From contig NZ_CP014544.1 of the NCBI RefSeq assembly GCF_001586255.1, positions 2,387,501 through 2,451,500 of the forward strand: a DNA stretch of 64,000 bases, in the 5' to 3' direction. Source of the DNA: Zhongshania aliphaticivorans. GTDB lineage: Bacteria > Pseudomonadota > Gammaproteobacteria > Pseudomonadales > Spongiibacteraceae. The notes below the pieces were generated by a model. That model was not told the origin of the DNA. It saw only the letters and a program-made list of their open reading frames with translations, and searched no databases. A program made the translations under genes and the position numbers. Positions 27,924 to 35,515 of the stretch are shown in pieces (the stretch's first letter is position 1; every line of letters starts with the position of its first letter).

Positions 27924-29345
27924 TCACTTGCACGCCGCGCGGCCCAGCGGTTTAGCGCCGCTGACAGTAATGATCTCGACCTTTAGGCCCGCGCGAAGGT
28001 ATACGTAGTCTTTTATTTTATTGGGAGAAGGTAGAACTTCAGAATCGCTGGCCGGCAGTAGAATTAAAAACTCAGCGTCACTGGTATTCACCACAACGTC
28101 TGACTCCCGCAATACTTCTCGTAATACATCCCGTGTTTGAGTGAGCAAGTCCTGTAAGCTCTGGGCAGAAATATCTTTGTCGTGAAGTAAATTGGCTTTG
28201 TAGATTGTCATGGCGCGTCCGTCTTGCTGAGCCAGCTCAACAACCTTCAGTGCCAGTGCTTTGCTGTAGTCCTTGTCTAAATCCTCTCCGTTTGAGGATA
28301 AATCTAAGTCATCTTCGCTATCGCCTGCCAAAACGGGCACCGGCCCCCAGCGGCCATTCCGAGCAACATTGACGCCGCTTTGGGCGATGACATAAGTATT
28401 GATATTGACCGGAACTAAATCTGCAGGCGAATGATATTGATCGCAGTTGGAACACCACGCTGCCAAATCAGGGTCCGCCGCCCAAAAATTGCACTGACGG
28501 CAAATTGAGAATCGGCCGGGGCGGTTATATTCCACACCGATATGGCGAATTGCAGAGAAGCACTTAGGGCACTGTTTGGCACCGTCTACGTTAAAGTCAG
28601 ACTCTGGCCCAACATGGCCGCAACGAAAATGATGAATAGACTCCTCAACACCGAGATGGGTAGATTTACACTCCGGGCACAACTCCTTTACCGGCACCTG
28701 ATAGCCGCGACATGAAGGACAGGTGAACAGCCGGTCGACGTGCCGCGCATCCAGTAAGCCTCGCGCACTGAGATCCTGCAATACCGATTGGGTCTCCAAT
28801 ACATCGCAATGTAGCAAGCCTTCCGCCAGCGGGAAGCCATAGGCAATCGGACTTTGTGCATCTACCCCAGACTCAATATCACGCCCACGGGTATACATAA
28901 ATTGCAGCATGGTGAGGGCTGTGTCACGAGGTGAGCGCGGCAAGCGCTCAATATGTGCAGCTAAGGTTGCGAGCGTTGCTGCCGTGCTGCTTAAATCATC
29001 TTCACGCGGGTGTGGCGGCAGCACAATATCCGCCAGCTGCATAATATTCGCGCTTAATTTAGAACCTTCCAATCCGACCACAGCTATAGGTCGCAGTGCG
29101 GTAAAGCCTTCGCGCTGCTCAATCAACAAACGCTCTATTTTGCGATGATCGTAGCCCACAATCACCAGTGGCAGCTGCGCGACATCCTTGTCACCCAAGG
29201 CTGCCAAAGGCTCCCCTAATACCGACTTAATTGCTACTGCTTCGTCAGTACCTCGCTCAAATTCCTTGAGTTCCAGTATCTGGTAATGCTTAAGCCGACC
29301 CTCGCTTTGGCCGCGCGTCGTTCGCTTGCTTAGAGAAAGATCCAT
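27924..29345 (-). CDS. TackOD1-type zinc-ribbon protein with degenerate GGDEF-like end
   Basis: 473 residues. The N-terminal 130 residues look like a divergent receiver fold (LPLVIVGYDHRKIE, LRPIAVVGLEGS). The centre holds a multi-cysteine region: C209/C212, C223/C226, HH at 238-239, C242, C259/C262, C282/C285, C298/C301, arranged as in the TackOD1 domain first named in thaumarchaeal signalling proteins. The last 110 residues resemble a GGDEF domain in outline (LREVLRESDVVVNTSDAEFL, with SDAEF in place of GGDEF), so no cyclase activity is expected. A regulatory role for the adjacent glycosyltransferase is inferred from position: 51 bp upstream of it, 28 bp after the TolC-like gene. Confidence 0.72.
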   Translation of the reverse strand: MDLSLSKRTTRGQSEGRLKHYQILELKEFERGTDEAVAIKSVLGEPLAALGDKDVAQLPLVIVGYDHRKIERLLIEQREGFTALRPIAVVGLEGSKLSANIMQLADIVLPPHPREDDLSSTAATLATLAAHIERLPRSPRDTALTMLQFMYTRGRDIESGVDAQSPIAYGFPLAEGLLHCDVLETQSVLQDLSARGLLDARHVDRLFTCPSCRGYQVPVKELCPECKSTHLGVEESIHHFRCGHVGPESDFNVDGAKQCPKCFSAIRHIGVEYNRPGRFSICRQCNFWAADPDLAAWCSNCDQYHSPADLVPVNINTYVIAQSGVNVARNGRWGPVPVLAGDSEDDLDLSSNGEDLDKDYSKALALKVVELAQQDGRAMTIYKANLLHDKDISAQSLQDLLTQTRDVLREVLRESDVVVNTSDAEFLILLPASDSEVLPSPNKIKDYVYLRAGLKVEIITVSGAKPLGRAACK

Positions 29346-29373
29346 GACAAAATACCTTGTTCTGGTTCAAATT

Positions 29374-30774
29374 TCACAGGCCTGCGATATCGTCGCAAGC
29401 TCCATAGGGCGCACACAGGGTGTAGCTGCTTTCAGCGTCAGCCTCACGACCGTAATTGCGTAAAAACTCCGGGTCTAATAGCCCCCACGCGAGCGCATTT
29501 TGAATCCACTGCCCGCGCTTTTCCCACACATCGGCAACTGCATTCCAAAATACCGTCTCTTGCATGTCGACTTCCCACGGCTCCGGTGCCCGACCAGAAC
29601 CCGGCGATTTAGCCCGGCGCTTAAGCTGCGAGAGCAAGGTCGCTTGCTGGCGCATAAATTCCTGAGACTGATTAAGTCGGGCCACTGACGCTGCCCACTG
29701 ATCACGAAGTTTCACGAGGGCACGCTGACTATTTCGAATTGCCGCATTCGCCGCCAAACTTGCGGCATGGGATTGATACTCAGCAGCACGGCGCTGATGA
29801 TACTGACGGCTACCAAGAGGAATGTTCAATTGAACACCATACTGAGGCCCGCTATCCGTCGACGCTGCGTCGCTGTTAAGCCCACTCCTACTGCGCTCCT
29901 GTTCAACATAACCGCCGAATACCGTCAGGGCCATGCCGTTGCCCCGCAGCGACTGCGCTTCCTCACCGTAGGCCAGCGACTCTGAGCGCAGCATCTGCGC
30001 TTGAAGATCTTGGTTTGCTAATTTATCAATGTCGCCAGCGCTCGGCGGTGCCAGTGGCAACACCGAAAAGTCCCCCGGCGGACTAGGTATATTGGGAATA
30101 AGTCGTGAGATCGCATCGAGTTTATTTTTCACTTCACTGTGTAAAATAATGGCCTCAGCCACTTTCACAGGCGTCGCCTTGGTGATTTCAGGCATCGCGG
30201 CGCTTTCTGACAGCTTCAGTTTTCGCTTGGCATTTTCCACTCCGGCCAGCGCATTACTCAAGGCCTCGCGACGATAACGAGAAGTCCATGCCGTTACCGC
30301 ATCTTCCATAAAATTCACTGTCGCTTGATTGGCTTTAATTTCCAATTCGTACTCCGCGCTTTTAACTCTGGCCTCAGCACCATCAACCGCCGAGCCGCGG
30401 CGAGCCAGCAAACGCATTAAGTCCAGCGACACCCGCGCGTCAGAATATGCTTCCAATGCACTCGCACCACTCTCCAGCTCAGAACCAGCGCTGTCTGAAA
30501 AGCGGGTATGACTGATACTTAAATTCAGGCCAATATCGCCTTTTTCGGCGTAATAAAGCTCACGCTCAGCTTCAACCAAAGATGACTGTGCCACCATCTC
30601 TGGGGAAGACTTGGCGATCTCGCTAAGTTTATTAAGAAACACCGCCCATTGTGCTGCCGTCTGGGGCTCACTCATTGACTGTTGCGGCGCCACTTCCTGC
30701 GCTGTTGCTGCACTGATAACAGTGCTCAATGTAGCGGCCACCAAGAGTGATCGGCTTCCAGTTACTTTCTTCAT
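29374..30774 (-). CDS. TolC-like outer membrane efflux/export protein
   Basis: 466 residues. Signal peptide with cleavage after SAATA. The body has the two-fold repeated helical pattern of TolC: long amphipathic helices, with membrane-strand segments VSLDLMRLLARRGSAVDGAE and YGVQLNIPLGSRQYHQRRAA at equivalent positions. It should form the outer-membrane channel for the HlyD adaptor two genes downstream. First gene of a four-gene operon (TolC, TackOD1, GT2, HlyD) with a sigma-54 promoter about 200 bp upstream. Confidence 0.85.
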   Translation of the reverse strand: MKKVTGSRSLLVAATLSTVISAATAQEVAPQQSMSEPQTAAQWAVFLNKLSEIAKSSPEMVAQSSLVEAERELYYAEKGDIGLNLSISHTRFSDSAGSELESGASALEAYSDARVSLDLMRLLARRGSAVDGAEARVKSAEYELEIKANQATVNFMEDAVTAWTSRYRREALSNALAGVENAKRKLKLSESAAMPEITKATPVKVAEAIILHSEVKNKLDAISRLIPNIPSPPGDFSVLPLAPPSAGDIDKLANQDLQAQMLRSESLAYGEEAQSLRGNGMALTVFGGYVEQERSRSGLNSDAASTDSGPQYGVQLNIPLGSRQYHQRRAAEYQSHAASLAANAAIRNSQRALVKLRDQWAASVARLNQSQEFMRQQATLLSQLKRRAKSPGSGRAPEPWEVDMQETVFWNAVADVWEKRGQWIQNALAWGLLDPEFLRNYGREADAESSYTLCAPYGACDDIAGL

Positions 30775-30985
30775 CTAATACCGCTCCCTTTGCTAAAATT
30801 GTTTTGTCTAACCTCGGCGCTACAGATGCCTCCCTTCTATCGGGGAAACTAATCTGGTAGCAAGGCGGCACCGGAAATTCATTTTCCTTTGGAATAATTT
30901 TCCACCTCTAATCTCCAACACGGCGCGATACCTAGGGCAGGATCAACAAATGCCACCCAGATGCCATCGCGCTGCCCCTACGATG

Positions 30986-31000
30986 GCAAGCACTATGCCA
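30986..31000 (-). promoter_or_regulatory. sigma-54 promoter of the TolC-TackOD1-GT2-HlyD operon
   Basis: On the minus strand TGGCAT-AGTGC-TTGC matches the -24/-12 consensus TGGCAC-N5-TTGC with one mismatch and exact GG-N10-GC spacing. Expected transcription start is near 30974, giving a leader of about 200 nt. The rest of the 580-bp intergenic region (30775-31354) holds two GlrR-like sites and no other recognised feature. Confidence 0.72.
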
Positions 31001-31075
31001 AAACGCTGAAAGGCTTATGCCCCGTGGAGCCTTGCGCGTATCACTCAAAACCCCAGACACGACCACCCCCACAAT

Positions 31076-31093
31076 CGTTGCTAATGTGTTACA
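31076..31093 (-). promoter_or_regulatory. proximal GlrR-like upstream site, TolC operon
   Basis: Read on the minus strand this is TGTAACACATTAGCAACG. It shares the GCAAC half with the sites upstream of glmS and of the SQD1 fusion and lies 75 bp upstream of the -24 element, the same distance as at the other two promoters. Confidence 0.5.
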
Positions 31094-31142
31094 GAAAACG
31101 CCAATAAAACACCTAAGGCATTGTTTTTATTTATAAATATGC

Positions 31143-31160
31143 TGTCGCCTAATAACGACA
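31143..31160 (-). promoter_or_regulatory. distal GlrR-like upstream site, exact consensus
   Basis: TGTCGCCTAATAACGACA is a perfect TGTC-N10-GACA dyad, the site known for E. coli GlrR at the glmY promoter. It lies 142 bp upstream of the sigma-54 -24 element and about 200 bp upstream of the divergent gene at 31355. Confidence 0.65.
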
Positions 31161-31354
31161 CACGCCTAGTAGCAGCTTATTTATACGGGGAATTCAAAAC
31201 GCAAACGCGATCTTTTCGGCAACTAGAATCGTCGACGCTGACTATAAAGTGAGCCCGATTTTTGCATTACTTTTGCAATGCACACTGAATTGCATCACTG
31301 CGTCATCAGCAATGAAAATCCATCCACGTTTAATCAAAATACAAAGAGCTGACC

Positions 31355-32104
31355 GTGAAACTACAACGCCGACAACTTTCATATGACACATCACAATCCT
31401 TAGAACAGCAGGCTGCCTGGCAAGTACCACTGAGTGAGCTAATTCAGGCTCTCGATGCAGAAATTCATTTTTTTCGACATCAAACAGAATTACTAACGCG
31501 GCACCCACCCCCGCGACCGCGAGCTAACTTTCCCTGCAAAAGCCCCTCGCAAGTTTTGTCGGCAGGCGACTGGGCAAGACTAAACCCACTGGCGCAACAA
31601 CGACTTTATCTGGCTGAAAAGCAAATGGCCTTTGCGAGGGCGAAACTGGCCCGCGTTATCGCCGACATCAATACCTACAACGCTAAGACCGATGCCGATG
31701 GCTTAGTGTCGAGCCTATTGACGTTTCGGCGCATGCGACAGCACGCCGACGAATTGATACAGCGCCAAGTACGAGCCAGTCGCCACTTAGATATCACCCA
31801 GCGGCATCTCGAAGCAGAGCTTGTGTGGATCCGGCGACACGGGATTCAACAAACGGAAAGTACTGCAGATTATGGCGTTGAAAATGCGGCGCTATTACAA
31901 GTTTCAAAAGATCGACAGCACGCAATTTTAAAAAATTTTAAACAAACAGAACTAGCGCTGCGCGAGGATATCCGCGGCCAAATAGAAAATATCGACCGCA
32001 ATATTACTGTTCGGGTGAATCACCGCAACCTGGACGACGCAATTAGTGACCGTCAATTTAAAGCCCAAATTCGGCGTTTAAAAAAACAATTCAACACAAA
32101 CTAA
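31355..32104 (+). CDS. basic helical protein of unknown function
   Basis: 249 residues from a GTG with AAAGAG upstream. I do not recognise a family. It is rich in Arg, Gln and Leu, predicted mostly alpha-helical, with no signal peptide, membrane segment or cysteine pair. There are heptad-like stretches at 84-125 (LYLAEKQMAFARAKLARVIA) and 180-249. A short proline-rich stretch (HPPPRPR) lies near residue 50. It is divergent from the TolC operon and 226 bp upstream of glmS, between two sigma-54 promoters, so it may belong to the same regulon. Codon usage does not look foreign. Confidence 0.6.
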   Translation: MKLQRRQLSYDTSQSLEQQAAWQVPLSELIQALDAEIHFFRHQTELLTRHPPPRPRANFPCKSPSQVLSAGDWARLNPLAQQRLYLAEKQMAFARAKLARVIADINTYNAKTDADGLVSSLLTFRRMRQHADELIQRQVRASRHLDITQRHLEAELVWIRRHGIQQTESTADYGVENAALLQVSKDRQHAILKNFKQTELALREDIRGQIENIDRNITVRVNHRNLDDAISDRQFKAQIRRLKKQFNTN

Positions 32105-32135
32105 AGTGCCGCCCGAGCTTAAACACGTACTTTAC

Positions 32136-32153
32136 CGTTGCTATTCGGCAACA
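32136..32153 (+). promoter_or_regulatory. GlrR-like upstream site of glmS
   Basis: CGTTGCTATTCGGCAACA, an imperfect dyad (GTTGC...GCAAC). It agrees with the site upstream of the SQD1 fusion at GTTG-N3-TTC-N-GCAACA and lies 74 bp upstream of the glmS -24 element. Confidence 0.55.
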
Positions 32154-32227
32154 AAATCCTGCCCTTACCTGGCTTATTCAGTCAGCCGATTTCTGCAACA
32201 CCGCGGCCACGGGGAATTTGCAGAGAT

Positions 32228-32242
32228 TGGCATATCACTTGC
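32228..32242 (+). promoter_or_regulatory. sigma-54 promoter of glmS
   Basis: TGGCAT-ATCAC-TTGC matches TGGCAC-N5-TTGC with one mismatch and exact GG-N10-GC spacing. Transcription would begin near 32254, about 77 nt before the glmS start codon. Confidence 0.75.
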
Positions 32243-32330
32243 CACACACCGCACCGTCATCCCAATAACGCATTGACTCAACTGCAGCTAATGCAACAAC
32301 AACGTCAACAGCAAACTGAGAGGTTTATTT

Positions 32331-34163
32331 ATGTGTGGACTGGTAGGTGCGATCGCTAATCGCGATGTTATACCCGTTTTAGTCGACGGCTTACGCAATC
32401 TTGAGTATCGAGGTTACGACTCCGCAGGGGTCGCTACCCTCAACGGTGACGTGCTAAACAAACAGCGCGCTGTCGGCAAGGTCGAAATATTGGCGGGCCA
32501 ACTCGCCGCCTCCGGCATGTCAGGTAGCATGGGCATAGGCCATACCCGCTGGGCCACCCATGGCTCGCCAGTCGAGCACAATGCCCACCCCCATGTTTCC
32601 ACCGAAATGGTTGCGGTAGTACACAATGGCATAATTGAAAACTATCAGGCGCTGCGCACAGAACTAAGTAACTTGGGCTATGCCTTTGAGTCCCAAACCG
32701 ATACCGAAGTCATTGCCCACCGCATTCACTTCCACCTAATGCAAAAGGGATCTTTGCTCGCCGCCGTGCAGGCCACCGTCCCGGAACTTGAGGGCGCATT
32801 TGCGATAGCAGCCATCAGCAGTGAAGAGCCAAGCCGGATGATCGCAGCTAGACTGGGTAGCCCACTCGTGGTGGGTATTGGCGACAAAGAAAATTTTGTC
32901 GCCTCAGATGTCACCGCCTTGCTTTCGGAAACGCGTCAATTCATTTACCTCGAAGAGGGCGACGTTGCCGACATTCGCAGTGATTCAGTTACGGTGTACA
33001 ACCGCTACAATCGCCGTGCCGAGCGACCAATACAAACATCTACACTGGAGAAGCACGCTGCCAGCAAGGGTGATTACCCCCACTACATGCTTAAAGAAAT
33101 TCATGAGCAAAGCACAGCGTTACGGCAAACACTGAGCACGGCATTATTTGAGGAGTCACTAAACGAGCGTTGTTTCGGCGACAATGCGGCAAGCTTACTC
33201 ACCGGAATTGAGGCCGTGCAAATTTGCGCTTGTGGCACTAGTTATCACGCCGGCTTGGTAGGACGTCATCTAATAGAAACCGTGGCCAAGCGTTCGTGTT
33301 GGGTCGAACACGCCAGTGAATTTCGTTATCGCGACCCGGTAGTCCCTGCCAACACCTTGTTTGTAGTGTTATCTCAGTCTGGCGAAACCGCCGACACCCT
33401 CGCCGCACTGCGCTATGCCCGCACTGCAGGCTACGCCGCAAGCCTCGCGATCTGCAATGTAGCCAGTAGCTCACTGGTACGGGAAAGCGACCTCCATTTT
33501 CTTACCCAGGCTGGACCAGAAATTGGCGTCGCCTCTACCAAAGCCTTCACCACGCAATTATTGGCGCTCAACATCTTGGCCCTACTACTGGCTCGCCGCA
33601 ATGGTATGGACGCCATTACCGAAGCAGCAATCACGGCCCACTCGCTGAAAAAAGCCTGCTTTGCAGTGGAATCGGTGCTGTCGCTGGACGACCAAATTCG
33701 CGATGTTGCCACGCAAATTGTGGACAAACATCACGCTTTATTTTTAGGCCGCGGTGCCATGTACCCCATCGCTTTAGAAGGCGCGCTCAAGCTCAAGGAA
33801 ATTTCCTATATACATGCTGAAGCCTATCCCGGCGGCGAGCTTAAACACGGACCTCTGGCCCTTGTTGACCATGAAATGCCTGTTATTGCCGCCGCCCCTG
33901 GCAACAAGCTGTTTGCCAAAATTCAAGCAAATCTACAAGAAGTAGAAGCTCGCGGCGGCCAACTCTTTGTGTTTACCGACAAACCAGACAGTTTCACCTC
34001 TAATGATCGCTGCCAAGTTATTACTATGCCCAGTGTGGACGAAATCCTTGCGCCGCTGGTGTACACCATTCCCCTACAGCTACTGGCCTACCATGTGGCC
34101 GTAATACGGGGCAACAACGTAGATCAACCACGTAATTTAGCTAAGTCGGTCACCGTCGAATAG
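32331..34163 (+). CDS. glmS: glutamine:fructose-6-phosphate aminotransferase GlmS
   Basis: 610 residues, full length. MCGLVGAIANRD gives the Cys2 nucleophile of the glutaminase domain; HTRWATHG, HNGIIENY and the two SIS isomerase domains (ACGTSYHAGLVGRHLIE, LSQSGETADTLAALR, GRGAMYPIALEGALKLKEIS) follow. It makes glucosamine-6-phosphate, the entry to UDP-GlcNAc. The RBS is GAGAGG. Unlike the usual glmU-glmS pairing, it sits in a polysaccharide locus under a sigma-54 promoter and next to glrKR, so it may be a second, pathway-dedicated copy. Confidence 0.96.
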   Translation: MCGLVGAIANRDVIPVLVDGLRNLEYRGYDSAGVATLNGDVLNKQRAVGKVEILAGQLAASGMSGSMGIGHTRWATHGSPVEHNAHPHVSTEMVAVVHNGIIENYQALRTELSNLGYAFESQTDTEVIAHRIHFHLMQKGSLLAAVQATVPELEGAFAIAAISSEEPSRMIAARLGSPLVVGIGDKENFVASDVTALLSETRQFIYLEEGDVADIRSDSVTVYNRYNRRAERPIQTSTLEKHAASKGDYPHYMLKEIHEQSTALRQTLSTALFEESLNERCFGDNAASLLTGIEAVQICACGTSYHAGLVGRHLIETVAKRSCWVEHASEFRYRDPVVPANTLFVVLSQSGETADTLAALRYARTAGYAASLAICNVASSSLVRESDLHFLTQAGPEIGVASTKAFTTQLLALNILALLLARRNGMDAITEAAITAHSLKKACFAVESVLSLDDQIRDVATQIVDKHHALFLGRGAMYPIALEGALKLKEISYIHAEAYPGGELKHGPLALVDHEMPVIAAAPGNKLFAKIQANLQEVEARGGQLFVFTDKPDSFTSNDRCQVITMPSVDEILAPLVYTIPLQLLAYHVAVIRGNNVDQPRNLAKSVTVE

Positions 34164-34172
34164 GAGGTCAAC

Positions 34173-35372
34173 ATGGTGAAGACTAAGACCTGCGCGGCAC
34201 TGTTAAGCATTACGCTAAACTTCAACGTTGCTGTATTTGCTAGCGCGCCAAGTAACGCCGTCTCAGGGCCTGATTTTAGCGGCCACGCTGCCTGGGTCTA
34301 CGATAGCCTCAATGTGCCGGGCCAAGCTCGGCAACTGCAAGCCGGGTTTTTCATTGATGCCATCAACGACTACAACACCCAGGCCGATCGCAAGCACCAG
34401 ATTAGTAGCATTTACAGCTACCACGCCAGCATGGAGATGTACTGTAGAGGTGGCGCCCACAACTGCAGCCCGGCCAATCTTAAACTCAGTTTTGCCAGCC
34501 CTCAGCACCCCCTTGGCAAGCACGCTGAGAAAAGCAGCGTCGCCCGCTACCGCCACGGCGTAAAAGCCCGCGACGGCCATCAGCCCGTGAAAGCAGTCGC
34601 AATTATTGACGGCGTCGTTAACGGTCAATACCAAGGCAGTTTAAAAGGCCTTAACGAACTACCTCAACGATTGGCCGAGGGGTTTGCCGACAAGGTCAGC
34701 GCAGCAATATGCGCTGACGCTAACATAGATGGCGTGCAATTTGACCTTGAACCCCTGAACCTAGAAAGCCATAACGGTCAGTACTTTTTCTACCGCCGTA
34801 TTGCGGAAAATTTCGCCGGTAAGCGCGACATGGGCGGCATTAATTGCGTCACCAGTAGCCACCCGGCGGGCCGGTTCTTCTCCGTGTTCGCACCGACGCG
34901 AGCACTGCGTCCCGGCAGTGGCAGTGCCGCCAATATGCATCAGATTACTAACAGCCACCGCAATGGCTATATGATTGCGCCAATTTACGACCTGGACGGC
35001 AGTCCGCTGGGACACGCCACCCCCGTCGCAGATTACCAACAAATGGCCCGACGGCAGTTACAGCAGCTTAACAGCTGGGCAACACAAGCGCGGGTGCCTT
35101 TTAAAATAGGGGTTCCCGCCGCGGCATCGGTGCACGAATATGTACGCTGCGCGGGCCCGCCCTGCAAAAACCAGGGCGCCGCACCCGACTCCCAGTTAGC
35201 GTATGTGCAAGCCCTTATGACGGCGCTGAGTGCGACCGGGGTGCGTGACAACACCCTATTTCACGGCAACGTTATCTGGGCTTGGAGCCGTGGTATTAGT
35301 CACGGTGGCGCCAGCTTCATGCCCGAGGCTCCCCCCACTGAGGTGCTCAGCTATCTCATCAAAAACCTGTGA
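34173..35372 (+). CDS. secreted GH18-like glycoside hydrolase
   Basis: 399 residues with a signal peptide (about 1-24) and AGGAGGT 5 nt before the ATG, 9 bp after glmS, so co-transcribed. DANIDGVQFDLEPL matches the GH18 active-site strand DGxxxDxE, with D186, D191 and E193. One acidic position of the full DxxDxDxE motif is Gln. GGINCVTSSHP, YMIAPIYDLDG and NVIWAWSRG would be later barrel strands. Four cysteines suggest periplasmic disulfides. It probably binds or cleaves an N-acetylglucosamine-containing polymer, consistent with linked glmS and GT2. Family membership is remote and by motif only. Confidence 0.6.
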   Translation: MVKTKTCAALLSITLNFNVAVFASAPSNAVSGPDFSGHAAWVYDSLNVPGQARQLQAGFFIDAINDYNTQADRKHQISSIYSYHASMEMYCRGGAHNCSPANLKLSFASPQHPLGKHAEKSSVARYRHGVKARDGHQPVKAVAIIDGVVNGQYQGSLKGLNELPQRLAEGFADKVSAAICADANIDGVQFDLEPLNLESHNGQYFFYRRIAENFAGKRDMGGINCVTSSHPAGRFFSVFAPTRALRPGSGSAANMHQITNSHRNGYMIAPIYDLDGSPLGHATPVADYQQMARRQLQQLNSWATQARVPFKIGVPAAASVHEYVRCAGPPCKNQGAAPDSQLAYVQALMTALSATGVRDNTLFHGNVIWAWSRGISHGGASFMPEAPPTEVLSYLIKNL

Positions 35373-35515
35373 GATAGCGCCGCAAAAGTATGTCGCTATC
35401 GAACCAGTTGGCCATTTCAGAGTCATAACCACATTGGCGAGCTTAGCCACTGGCCTGCCCTAACGGCGAACAATTGGAATGAGGTTGCAAAAACTCCGAA
35501 TCAAAAGGCGCCGTT

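Noticed and set aside
31262-31276. Possible plus-strand sigma-54 promoter upstream of the 31355 gene (TTGCAT-N5-TTGC)
   Set aside because: The essential GG of the -24 element is TG here, so the match is too weak to call.
32105-32330. glmS riboswitch-ribozyme
   Set aside because: That element belongs to Gram-positive leaders; no matching conserved core was seen, and a sigma-54 promoter occupies this region.
35373-35515. Sigma-54 promoter upstream of glrK
   Set aside because: TGGCGA is followed by GCCA at the wrong spacing; no GG-N10-GC match was found.
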